This document shows, one piece after another, positions 1 to 7,463 of a DNA stretch of 16,632 nt (positions are counted from its first letter, which is position 1; each line of letters starts with the position of its first letter). The position numbers and the translations under genes are program-made. The stretch spans positions 1-16,632 of the forward strand of contig JARIAA010000261.1 of NCBI GenBank assembly GCA_029264635.1, written 5' to 3'. The stretch comes from Psychrobacter sp. (GTDB taxonomy: Bacteria; Pseudomonadota; Gammaproteobacteria; Pseudomonadales; Moraxellaceae). The notes below the pieces were generated by a model, which was not told the DNA's origin, made no database searches, and saw only the letters and a program-made list of their open reading frames with translations.

Positions 1-74
1 GTCAGCATTTTGCCATAAAAAGTTATCGCAGGTTGATTTGTCATGTCTTGCTGGTCTATATCCGAAATCATCAT
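1..74 (-). CDS. Partial 5' end of an unidentified gene, cut by the window edge
   Basis: Reading leftwards on the minus strand, an open frame of 24 codons starts at ATG (74-72) and runs off the window without a stop. It begins MMISDIDQQDMTNQPAITFY. An AAGGA Shine-Dalgarno-like stretch lies about 8 nt upstream (84-88), which is why I prefer this start to the in-frame ATG at 83, which has no room for an RBS. Too little is visible to assign a family, and the frame could be chance. The good RBS and the same orientation as the next two genes are the only support. Confidence 0.4.
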   Translation of the reverse strand, partial: MMISDIDQQDMTNQPAITFYGKML

Positions 75-250
75 AATGCCCATCCTTAAAAGACGCTAAT
101 AGTGCTGCGATTGCCACGCAGTTATTATTATATATAGATAAATGGTTTAGCTGATGCTTATCGTTATGCAGTGCACTAAACGGCGCTGGTATTTAAAATC
201 TTAAGCAGTATGGCAGCCACACATCTGGTATGTTATGAGAGCTGCTTATA
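75..250. other. Intergenic region between two minus-strand genes
   Basis: These 176 bases hold no convincing gene. An AT-rich run at about 125-140 reads as a TATAAT-like box on the minus strand and could serve the truncated gene at 1-74, but I cannot pair it with a good -35. No clear terminator hairpin is seen for the upstream gene ending at 251. Confidence 0.3.
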
Positions 251-1366
251 CTAAAAGTCAAGCATCTCTTGGTGTTTCCATTGCTGTATTTTTATTTGCG
301 CCTCAAACTCATCTAAGCTATCACTGATAATGCTCGCAAGCAATGCTTCAAAGGCGGTATTACTTAAATCAAGGTTTGCTAAACTGCGGGCAATCGTAAC
401 CATCAATGCATCAATACGCGTTGCATCTAAGAGGCGCTCATTAAGTGAGTAGACTACATTCTCGCCGATATTTTGTCCAATATGCTGGAGTTGTGATTCA
501 ATCAAGCTACCTGCAATCGGTATAAGGCGCAGATAACGACGTAGCTCAGGGGTATTGGCAAGTCCATCTTGGATAGCATGACCAACTTCATTCGCTATCA
601 GCTTGCCTCCCTCTGTCTTACCTACCAGCTTTTGTAGCTGCGGCGCCAACTCCTGGCGCAAAAGTGACAGTAACATCACTTCGATCTGATCACGATTGCG
701 CTCAATTGTTGATTTAATTAATGATTGATGCGTTTTAGAATCAGTTAGCTGCTGCCGAAAGGTGTTAATGGTCGTTAAGATGACGCGATCGGATAATTCT
801 TCTAGTAAAAGATCCATATAAAATTTGATACGATTTATCCATGGCTGCGGTAATACCTGGTAGCCAAGCTGGTATAAACGACGTCCAATGATAACTGCTC
901 GGAATAAACGCAGCGCACGCAACTGCGGAAAGCAGCCCAGTACTTCGTACCAGTGGATAAACGGAAAGAAGAACCAACGATAATAGATTTGCTGTCTGAT
1001 GGCAAGCGCCCAGCGGGCAACTAGTTCGACAATCAAAAATACGGTGAAAAACCCACCCATAGTACGCAAAGGATCATGAATCGTGGTCTGATACCAGCTA
1101 AGCCAATCATCGATGACAAGCCACTGTGCTACATTGCTGCTAAAATTACTCATCAAAATGGCATCTAAGCTAATGAGTAGTAAATCGATACTGATCGCAA
1201 CGAGCATGATAATATCATAAGTCAGCTTCAGCCGATTCGGTGGTGGCCGCTTAGAATGCTTAGGTTCTGAAGCAGACGTTTTTAGCAAATTTTGCAGGGG
1301 TGCTACTTCTAGATTTGTCCCTAGATTCGTATCTGTAACAGAATGGATAGCAATAGAGACGGACAC
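251..1366 (-). CDS. Membrane protein with voltage-sensor-like (S1-S4) helices and no pore domain
   Basis: The 371-residue protein has a hydrophilic N-terminus, then hydrophobic segments at about 49-72 (S1-like), 103-123 (S2-like, containing E114 and R118) and 131-147 (S3-like). A short segment follows with arginines at 150, 153, 156, 162 and 163, resembling the every-third-residue arginine ladder of an S4 sensor. This order resembles the N-terminal half of ion-transport (voltage-gated channel) proteins. No pore helix or TVGYG-type selectivity filter follows. Instead about 190 residues of predicted helical, mostly soluble sequence complete the protein. The start is GTG at 1366, with AAAAGG 7 nt upstream and no nearby ATG. 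The frame is clearly coding, but the function is unknown. The sensor comparison is by eye, and it may simply be a conserved hypothetical membrane protein. Confidence 0.75.
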   Translation of the reverse strand: MSVSIAIHSVTDTNLGTNLEVAPLQNLLKTSASEPKHSKRPPPNRLKLTYDIIMLVAISIDLLLISLDAILMSNFSSNVAQWLVIDDWLSWYQTTIHDPLRTMGGFFTVFLIVELVARWALAIRQQIYYRWFFFPFIHWYEVLGCFPQLRALRLFRAVIIGRRLYQLGYQVLPQPWINRIKFYMDLLLEELSDRVILTTINTFRQQLTDSKTHQSLIKSTIERNRDQIEVMLLSLLRQELAPQLQKLVGKTEGGKLIANEVGHAIQDGLANTPELRRYLRLIPIAGSLIESQLQHIGQNIGENVVYSLNERLLDATRIDALMVTIARSLANLDLSNTAFEALLASIISDSLDEFEAQIKIQQWKHQEMLDF

Positions 1367-1462
1367 AGGTGTACCTTTTATCGATAAAGGGTAATATTTA
1401 ATGCTTATCAGCTTATAAATGAAAGTAGGCTGTTCTATTATTCATGATTCAAAGTAACTAAT

Positions 1463-1482
1463 GTCGACCTTAAAAGGTAGAC
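1463..1482. repeat. Short inverted repeat in the 1367-1539 intergenic gap
   Basis: A 20-bp dyad (GTCGACCTTAAAAGGTAGAC) has 9-bp arms with one mismatch and almost no loop. It lies between the end of the acyltransferase gene and the start of the membrane-protein gene. It lacks a following T-run on either strand, so it is not a classical terminator, and a binding site or chance is possible. The rest of the gap shows nothing I can name. Confidence 0.25.
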
Positions 1483-1539
1483 GATTATTATTAAAGTATA
1501 ACATTAGCCAAATAAGGTATATAAAAATTCAGCTCGTTT

Positions 1540-2484
1540 TTAACTATCGTCAAATTGGGCAAGCATTTTATCAATGAGCTTATCTTTTCGCTGCCATGCC
1601 TCATCAATCCAATCGAACATCTGGGCCTTGATATCTTCATCCTTTTCATAAGCGCCATTTTGAATCGCCGTAAATAGCGTATCAGGCATGTTAATATAAC
1701 GTACATCAACTCCCAAACGTTTGATATTGCCCTTCCATAGGTCACCATAAGTTGGGACGCCGTCGGGATAGACGATAGTCATATCTAAAATACCATCGAT
1801 ATCCTCGCCTAAAGCATTGATGGCAAGTGATAATCCGCCAGCACGCGGTTTAAGCAGATGCGTATAAGGCGATTGCTGTTTATCATGTTTGTCCTTGGTA
1901 AATCGCGTACCCTCCAAATAATTTAGGAGGGTGAATGGCTTGTTTTTTAGTAATGCGCAAGCGCGTTTAGCCTCTTCGATATCTTTACCTTGTAAAGCTG
2001 GATTTTTAGCAACTGCTTCTTTGGAATGTCGGCGCATCATCGGAAAATCTAAGAAGTAAAATGCTTGACCAACGACGGGAATATAAATCAGCTCAAATTT
2101 GGTAAAAAAACGCGTTAGCGGCAAGCGTTTTTCACTCACATACTGAACGATGCTGGTATCAACCCAAGACTGATGATTGCTAATCAGCAGATATTTGCCT
2201 TTTGTATGTACGTCATCTGGCAAATTAATGCGCCAATCTTTACTTGGTAAAATATGATCAATCAAAGCGTTGTTACTATTAATCCAATAATTGGTCACTT
2301 TGATGACGGTGTCGTCAGCGATTTTCGAGCCTGTCATGGTTTTGGCCGCACCCATGACCCATATAGGCAGACCCGCACCAATACTGTTTCCCGTAATGAC
2401 ACCAGTAGCGGTTACCAATGAGAAGGCTTTACCCAATCTTGGCGCGCGTTCATGTAGTTTTTTAAATGCAGAAGTCAGTCGCAT
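1540..2484 (-). CDS. YihG-like 1-acylglycerol-3-phosphate acyltransferase family protein
   Basis: This 314-residue protein is about the length of E. coli YihG (310 aa) and has the same layout. A hydrophobic N-terminal anchor lies at about 20-48. The catalytic HX4D motif is NHQSWVDT (H104, D109). The acceptor-binding EGTR motif is at 191-194, and a Pro-Arg-Ala-Gly-Gly block is at 213-217. Members of this family sit in the inner membrane and transfer an acyl chain from acyl-ACP or acyl-CoA to lysophosphatidic acid, forming phosphatidic acid for phospholipid synthesis. They act as accessory enzymes beside PlsC. The ATG at 2484 has AAGGA about 7 nt upstream. It is probably a single-gene unit with its own promoter. 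The family is confident; the exact acyl preference cannot be read from the sequence. Confidence 0.9.
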   Translation of the reverse strand: MRLTSAFKKLHERAPRLGKAFSLVTATGVITGNSIGAGLPIWVMGAAKTMTGSKIADDTVIKVTNYWINSNNALIDHILPSKDWRINLPDDVHTKGKYLLISNHQSWVDTSIVQYVSEKRLPLTRFFTKFELIYIPVVGQAFYFLDFPMMRRHSKEAVAKNPALQGKDIEEAKRACALLKNKPFTLLNYLEGTRFTKDKHDKQQSPYTHLLKPRAGGLSLAINALGEDIDGILDMTIVYPDGVPTYGDLWKGNIKRLGVDVRYINMPDTLFTAIQNGAYEKDEDIKAQMFDWIDEAWQRKDKLIDKMLAQFDDS

Positions 2485-2516
2485 TGTAAGTCCTTTTTAG
2501 TGGTCAGACTATCTTA

Positions 2517-2551
2517 ATTATAGTGTTTTGTAAGGAGCGATTAAAAGGAAC
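2517..2551 (-). promoter_or_regulatory. Candidate promoter of the acyltransferase gene
   Basis: A perfect TATAAT (minus strand, 2522-2517) lies about 33 nt upstream of the ATG, giving a short leader that contains the AAGGA ribosome site. The -35 is poor: at a 17-bp spacing it reads roughly TTTAAT. This is plausible by position and -10 quality only. Confidence 0.45.
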
Positions 2552-2999
2552 GCAGAGTAGTTACACAAAATAATTATCACTATAAAAATACCAGCATATT
2601 TTACAAAATTCTTTATAGAATCGTATAAGCTCATACTAAATATGTCTGATTTTAACAGAAGTAGGTCATTATATACGAGCGTTAACCTCATCTATCATAG
2701 TAAATAATATAAAGGTATGAAGATAATGACTGTCTAAAATCGAGAATTTTTAAGAGCAGGATATTTAAAATGAGATGAATTATAAGAGTTTTTTGAAGAG
2801 ATTATAAGCAATAATTTTTCTGAATCATGGAACACATGATATTAAAGATAAGGGTCTATGCATTTTTATTACATAGCTGTGACAAAATATTACAAACAAA
2901 TAGCTCAAGATTGCGATAATTAAGTCAAGTAGAAATTGTTCCTAAAAAACTGTTTAATGTTTGGTTTATAAATACCTGTCTATTAATTTTACTAATTTT
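2523..2999. other. AT-rich intergenic stretch with no supported gene
   Basis: This is the main part of the 650-bp gap between the divergent acyltransferase and YiaD-like genes. It is very AT-rich. Two tiny ATG frames, from 2641 (21 codons) and 2827 (30 codons), lack ribosome sites and were not accepted. A small dyad, ATCATG-5nt-CATGAT, lies at 2824-2840. A small RNA or long regulatory leader could hide here, but nothing in the sequence shows one. Confidence 0.4.
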
Positions 3000-3028
3000 T
3001 TTACAAGGGTTGATTTATTAATTATAAA
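3000..3028 (+). promoter_or_regulatory. Candidate sigma-70 promoter of the YiaD-like gene
   Basis: TTTACA (3000-3005), a 17-bp spacer and TATAAA (3023-3028) each match the consensus at 5 of 6 positions. The implied start near 3035 leaves a leader of about 100 nt before the ATG at 3139. The surroundings are very AT-rich, so chance matches are easy. Confidence 0.4.
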
Positions 3029-3138
3029 ACAACCATTTTAATATCTGGTATATTAATCATCATAGCGGCAGAATTTTAGGTTGTAAAATCTAAGATATAA
3101 AAAACACAATCAATAAAGTTAACTTAAGAGGAAATAGT

Positions 3139-3795
3139 ATGCGTAATAAATTAATGATTGCAGCATTGGCATCAGGTGTGGCTCTAAGCGGTTGTACAAC
3201 AGATCCTTATACTGGTCAACAACGTCTTAATAAAACAGCTATTGGTAGCTTAGCAGGTGCTGCTGGCGGTGCCACTATCTCAAAAGCGACAGGCGGTAGC
3301 AAAACAGGTCGTGATGCAGCTATCGGTGCAGCGTTAGGTGCAGGTGTTGGGTATTATATGGAGCGTCAAGCCAAGCAGCTCGAGCAGCAAATGGCAGGTA
3401 CGGGCGTTACTGTTGAGCAAAACCCAACGACAGGCAACATCGATTTAGTAATGCCAGGCAGCATTACTTTTGCGTTTGATGATGCAAGATTAAGCCCATC
3501 TTTTATGCCAACGCTTGACAAGCTTGCCTCAACGATGAATCAATATAACAAGACTACCGTTAATATTGCAGGTCATACTGATAGCCGCGGTGCTGATAGC
3601 TACAACATGGGTCTATCACGTGAGCGCGCAAACTCAGTGGCAAACTATCTACGATCTCGTGGCGTTGCTTCTAGTCGCATCAACGTGATGGCTTATGGCG
3701 AAACACGTCCAGTTGCTGACAACAACACAGACTATGGTCGTCAACAGAATCGCCGTGTTGAGCTAACTATCAACTCACCACAAAGTGTGAACTAA
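3139..3795 (+). CDS. yiaD: YiaD-like OmpA-family outer-membrane lipoprotein
   Basis: This 218-residue protein matches E. coli YiaD in length and order. A lipoprotein signal peptide ends in the lipobox LSGC, with C19 as the lipidated residue. A TDPYTG segment follows, then a glycine-zipper region (about 34-73, GxxxG-rich) that may insert in the membrane. The C-terminal OmpA-like peptidoglycan-binding domain is at about 105-212. In that domain, GHTDSRG (D148), R163 in the RERANSV block and the closing QNRRVEL motif match positions that bind diaminopimelate in OmpA-type domains. The likely role is anchoring the outer membrane to peptidoglycan. RBS AGAGGAAA precedes the ATG. The gene stands alone, bounded by an AT-rich leader and its own terminator. 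Confidence 0.93.
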   Translation: MRNKLMIAALASGVALSGCTTDPYTGQQRLNKTAIGSLAGAAGGATISKATGGSKTGRDAAIGAALGAGVGYYMERQAKQLEQQMAGTGVTVEQNPTTGNIDLVMPGSITFAFDDARLSPSFMPTLDKLASTMNQYNKTTVNIAGHTDSRGADSYNMGLSRERANSVANYLRSRGVASSRINVMAYGETRPVADNNTDYGRQQNRRVELTINSPQSVN

Positions 3796-3837
3796 GCACT
3801 GATTTTACATTTGTATTAAGCATTAGATAATAGAACA

Positions 3838-3863
3838 GGTCAGCGCTAAGCTGGCCTTTTTTT
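3838..3863 (+). terminator. Rho-independent terminator after the YiaD-like gene
   Basis: A 7-bp stem, GGTCAGC (3838-3844) with GCTGGCC (3850-3856), has one G-U pair and a 5-nt loop. It is followed directly by seven Ts. It separates the YiaD-like gene from the iron cluster promoter about 35 bp downstream. Confidence 0.85.
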
Positions 3864-3897
3864 ATATAAAATCAGACCACTAAGTATGAAATTATAT

Positions 3898-3926
3898 TTG
3901 ATAATAGTTATCAATAACATTATAAT
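3898..3926 (+). promoter_or_regulatory. Near-consensus promoter of the imelysin cluster
   Basis: TTGATA (3898-3903), a spacer of exactly 17 bp and a perfect TATAAT (3921-3926) form the strongest promoter-like match in the window. Transcription would start near 3933, giving a leader of about 100 nt before the imelysin start. The spacer is almost entirely covered by a Fur-box-like sequence, so repression by iron-loaded Fur would directly block RNA polymerase. Confidence 0.75.
3900..3918 (+). promoter_or_regulatory. Fur box overlapping the imelysin promoter
   Basis: GATAATAGTTATCAATAAC agrees with the classical 19-bp Fur consensus (GATAATGATAATCATTATC) at 14 of 19 positions by my count. It starts at the end of the -35 and fills the spacer. 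Imelysin/IrpA genes are typically iron-repressed, so site, position and downstream gene all agree. That Fur binds here is inference. Confidence 0.7.
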
Positions 3927-4030
3927 TTGCAAGAATTGGAATGTTGCAACCGCCGTAGTGGCTCTCACTTTAAGTATTATTAATTGACTGTATTTGCCGT
4001 TTTAGTTTAGGCATCTCACTTAGGATGTGT

Positions 4031-5479
4031 ATGAATTTCACCACACTAACCAGCTGTAAACTTTTACCAACCACTTTAGCTGCTGCGCTGGCAGGAATTT
4101 TGATGGTGTCGGGTTGTACCAAGCAAGTCGATGAGGAAGCTGCCACTACTGAGGTACAGACAGAGGCTGGAACTACTGATAATAAAAAGGTATCTGCAGC
4201 TGAGCAAGCCCATACTGATAGACTCATTAGCAGTTACGCAACTATGGCGCATGCTGCTTATAAAGATGCTTTAGATACCGCCAAAACGCTACAGACTGCG
4301 GTAGATACCTACGTAGAAACGCCAACTCAGGCCAATCTTGATGCCGCTAAAGAAGCTTATAAAGCTGCGCGTCAACCATACTCGCAAACTGAGATTTTCC
4401 GTTTCGACGAAGGCTTTGTCACTGCCAACGACAAACGTGCCATCAGTAGCATAGATAGCTGGGAGGGGCAGGTGAATGCTTGGCCGCTTGATGAGGCACT
4501 GATTGATTATGTTAGTGACAGCTATGAGGGCGAATATAATAGTAAAGATAACATTATTAATAGCGATAGCATCAGCGTCGGTAGTCTCAATCAAGATACC
4601 AGTGATATCACTCCTGAGCTATTAGCAGAGATGAATGAAATTGGCGGTAGTGAAGCCAATGTGACGACAGGCTATCATGCGATTGAATTTTTGTTATGGG
4701 GTCAAGATCTTAATGGGGTAGGTGAAGGGGCAGGTAATCGTCCAGTGAGCGACTACATGACGACGGACGGTCAATGTACCAGTGGTGACACAGTCAATGA
4801 CGATACTAGGGTTTGCGAGCGCCGTGGACAGTATTTAAAGGCCGTAACTCAGCTACTGGTCGACGATTTAACGGCAATGGAAGCCCAGTGGCAACCCAAA
4901 AGCGAGAATACCCTACGCAGCGATCTCATAGCACGTAAAGATGACAATGGTCTGCGTCAGATCATGTATCAAATGGGTAGCTTAGCACTGGGTGAGCTTG
5001 CTTCTGAGCGTATGCAAGTCGCTTTTGTCACAGGCTCTACCGAAGACGAACACGAATGCTTTAGTGACTTGACCCATCTCAGCTATGCTAATAATGCTCG
5101 CGGTATTCAAAACGTTTTTAATGGCAGCTATAAAACGGTCGTTGGGAAGTCAGTGGGCGGTTATGGGGTCAAGCAGTACCTTATCGATAATGGTCATAAA
5201 GACGCTGCTGAAAAACTGGCTGCTGATTTTAACAACGTAGAAAATGCTTTTAATGTCATCGTTGAAAAAGGTGAAAAAGACGGTATTAAAGTAGATCAAA
5301 TGATTGCGACCGTCGGTCAAGCGGGCAAAGATGGCATATCTGCTGAAGAGCAAAATACTCGTCGTAGCTGGATTGAAAATGGTATCAACAGCTTACAAGC
5401 ACTGACGGATGGTATCGAAAATGCGGCGAAAGCCGTCGGTATTGATAACTTAGATGCAGACGCAGGCTCTCAATTTTAA
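4031..5479 (+). CDS. Imelysin-family (IrpA-like) iron-regulated lipoprotein
   Basis: A lipoprotein signal peptide ends at lipobox VSGC (C29 counted from 4031). The rest reads as an imelysin/insulin-cleaving metalloproteinase-like (peptidase M75) protein of the IrpA type. The signature GxHxxE motif appears as GYHAIEF (214-219), followed by LLWGQDLNG and an AGNRP block typical of IrpA-like members. A Cys pair (C...VCERRGQYL) follows shortly after. These periplasmic or outer-membrane lipoproteins are thought to take part in iron acquisition; the peptidase name is historical. I prefer ATG 4031 (AGGA with a 5-nt spacer) over the in-frame ATG at 4025, which overlaps that RBS. The gene is first in the Fur-type promoter unit, and 219 bp separate it from the di-heme gene. 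Confidence 0.9.
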   Translation: MNFTTLTSCKLLPTTLAAALAGILMVSGCTKQVDEEAATTEVQTEAGTTDNKKVSAAEQAHTDRLISSYATMAHAAYKDALDTAKTLQTAVDTYVETPTQANLDAAKEAYKAARQPYSQTEIFRFDEGFVTANDKRAISSIDSWEGQVNAWPLDEALIDYVSDSYEGEYNSKDNIINSDSISVGSLNQDTSDITPELLAEMNEIGGSEANVTTGYHAIEFLLWGQDLNGVGEGAGNRPVSDYMTTDGQCTSGDTVNDDTRVCERRGQYLKAVTQLLVDDLTAMEAQWQPKSENTLRSDLIARKDDNGLRQIMYQMGSLALGELASERMQVAFVTGSTEDEHECFSDLTHLSYANNARGIQNVFNGSYKTVVGKSVGGYGVKQYLIDNGHKDAAEKLAADFNNVENAFNVIVEKGEKDGIKVDQMIATVGQAGKDGISAEEQNTRRSWIENGINSLQALTDGIENAAKAVGIDNLDADAGSQF

Positions 5480-5698
5480 GCCAAGCTTTAACTGTTTATA
5501 AAGACCGACTAAAACTGTTTTTATAAAAGTACTTACTAAAAGTAATACCTACGTTGTTGACTAGGGTTGGCAGCGTATTTTTATAACCTATTAAAATAAA
5601 TCGTCAGCGCGGTATATGGCGTTATGATAGCGACTAGAAGTGAATAATTTTATAGCACACCATCTCAATAGTTCTATAACAGAGCTCAGGCAATTCTT
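5480..5698. other. Intergenic gap inside the iron cluster
   Basis: These 219 bases separate the first imelysin from the di-heme gene. I see no strong terminator hairpin, so transcription may continue through it, and no convincing second Fur box. A 13-bp string here also occurs at 14099, but repeats of that length are expected by chance. Confidence 0.35.
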
Positions 5699-7336
5699 AT
5701 GAAAGCCATTCATACTAAAAAAATAAACACTTTCTTTTCTTTTTTGTCCTCATCAAAGCTTACACTCAGTATTTTATGTGTATTGTCTATATCTATGAGC
5801 GCCTGCCAGCCGTCTGATAGCGTTTCTACTAGCGATAGTAACGTAGTGGGTAATGAGCAGCCTCAAGCCTTAACGCCTGAACGTACACAAACGATTGAAA
5901 CACTGGCTGGCGTGCCGATGCAGCAACTAGCCACCTTTGATCCGCAAGAAATTAAGCAAGGCGGTGATACGGGCATGAGTATTACAAGTAGTGAGAGTTA
6001 CTCTAAACCTTCCTCAAATATCACCGCTTCACGTAAAGGCAACTTTTTTATCGGCAATGCATTTTTTCGGCAACCATGGGTCGTTGCACCTGCCAGCACA
6101 GATAGCCGTGATGGTCTTGGCGCACTATTTAATGTCGCCGCTTGTCAATCTTGCCATATAAAGGATGGGCGTGGTCATGCGCCTATGACTAGCACTGATG
6201 ATGCTGATAGCTTGCTTATTCGTCTTGCGATGCCAGCGACGACGGATGAGCAGCGCAAGCAATTGCAAAATTCACTGATCGAAAAAGTCCTGCATCCGAT
6301 GTATGGAGGCCAGCTACAAGATCGCGGTATCCAAGGGGTGCCTGCTGAAGCAAGAATTGCGGTACAGTGGACAGATAAGCCGGTTACCTTTATAGATGGC
6401 TATGTCGAAACGCTGCGCGCGCCGACTTTTCATTTGACCAAACCAGGTTATGGTCCATTTGATGATGAGCTGATGGTGTCGCCGCGTATTGCCTTACCGA
6501 TGATTGGTCTTGGATTACTTGAGCAAATCCCAGACGACGCTATCAAAAAACAGGCGATAAAGGTAAATCAGGCTAATAATGATATCAGCGGCAAGTTCAA
6601 TATGGTGATGGATCCGCAAACAGGAAAAGTGGCATTAGGACGATTTGGCTGGAAAGCTGGTCAAACCAAGCTGATTACCCAAAACCAAAGTGCTTTTAAT
6701 GAAGACATGGGGCTAACTTCAAACATTCGACCTCATGAATCTTGTATGCCAACGCAGACCGCGTGTGTCAATGCGATAACGGGTGCTGATGAGCAAGGCA
6801 ACGGTAAGCCTCCCGTTGAAGTCAACGATGAAGTGGCAAAGTTCGTCGAATTTTATACCCGTAACTTAGCCGTGCCGCATCGCCGTAATGCTGAAGACAA
6901 ACTGGTATTAGCGGGCAAAAAACGCTTTTATGATATGGGTTGTCAAAGCTGTCATACGCCAAGATATCAGTTGCCAAAAACCGACGATGATCACCTTGAG
7001 CAGCATGGACAAGTGATTTATCCTTATACGGATTTGCTGTTACATGATATGGGAAATGATCTCGCTGATCGCACAATCTCGGGTAAACTACCTGCAAAAG
7101 AGTTACAAGTTGAATTTTTAGCCAATTCCTATTAATGGCGTACGCCAGCACTTTGGGGTGTGGGGCTTGCGCAAACCGTCGATCCACAAGCGACATTCTT
7201 ACATGATGGCCGCGCGCGGACGCTAATGGAAGCGGTGTTATGGCACGGCGGTGAAGCTGAGCAGCAGAAACAAAAAGTATTAAAGCTCGATAAACAGGGG
7301 CGCACCGAATTGAATGCGTTCTTAAAGTCATTATAA
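5699..7336 (+). pseudogene. Di-heme c-type lipoprotein (DUF1111/COG3488), interrupted by an in-frame TAA
   Basis: The frame encodes a lipoprotein signal (lipobox MSAC, C36) and a di-heme oxidoreductase-family protein, formerly called thiol oxidoreductase. Two CXXCH heme sites are visible, CQSCH at 149-153 and CQSCH at 415-419. Codon 479 is TAA (7133-7135). The same frame continues for 66 more codons to a TAA at 7334, starting WRTPALWGVGL and including FLHDGRARTLMEA and WHGGEA. These are hallmark C-terminal blocks of the family, so the stop falls inside the gene. Relatives usually have Glu before WRTP, so GAA to TAA is the simplest change. The truncated 478-residue product keeps both heme sites but loses the conserved tail. 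The protein usually accompanies imelysins and is thought to supply periplasmic redox chemistry for iron uptake. The RBS is weak. Confidence 0.85.
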
Positions 7337-7424
7337 AAAGGGTGCTATTTATCTATTTGTAATGACGCAATAAGCTGACGTCAATGGGGTTATCCGCCTT
7401 ATCGAATAGTTAGTATCACGATTA

Positions 7425-7438
7425 ATGATTAAAATCAT
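7425..7438. repeat. Small palindrome ahead of the second imelysin
   Basis: ATGATT-AA-AATCAT is a dyad of two 6-bp arms, lying 26 bp upstream of the ATG at 7464. It is AT-rich and partly resembles the NATWAT repeats seen in Fur sites, but it does not fit the 19-bp consensus well. It could be an operator or chance. Confidence 0.2.
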
Positions 7439-7463
7439 CACTCATATAAAGACTGAGACATTT

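Noticed and set aside
2641..2706. 21-codon ATG frame in the AT-rich gap
   Set aside because: No ribosome site and no recognisable sequence; its length is expected by chance.
2824..2840. Dyad ATCATG-5nt-CATGAT
   Set aside because: Six-bp arms with no T-run and no nearby promoter; easily chance in AT-rich DNA.
2827..2919. 30-codon ATG frame starting in the AT-rich gap
   Set aside because: No ribosome site and no recognisable features; it overlaps a small dyad but is otherwise unremarkable.
3941..3955. Five-codon upstream frame in the imelysin leader
   Set aside because: It would lie within about 10 nt of the predicted transcription start with no ribosome site, so a leader-peptide role is not supported.
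5556..5568. 13-bp string GTTGACTAGGGTT repeated at 14099-14111 in another intergenic gap
   Set aside because: In 16.6 kb, an exact 13-mer repeat is expected about once or twice by chance, and no extended similarity surrounds it.
6822..7331. 169-codon open frame antisense to the di-heme gene
   Set aside because: It is opposite a conserved coding frame, lacks a recognisable family, and is best explained as a shadow of that gene's codon pattern.
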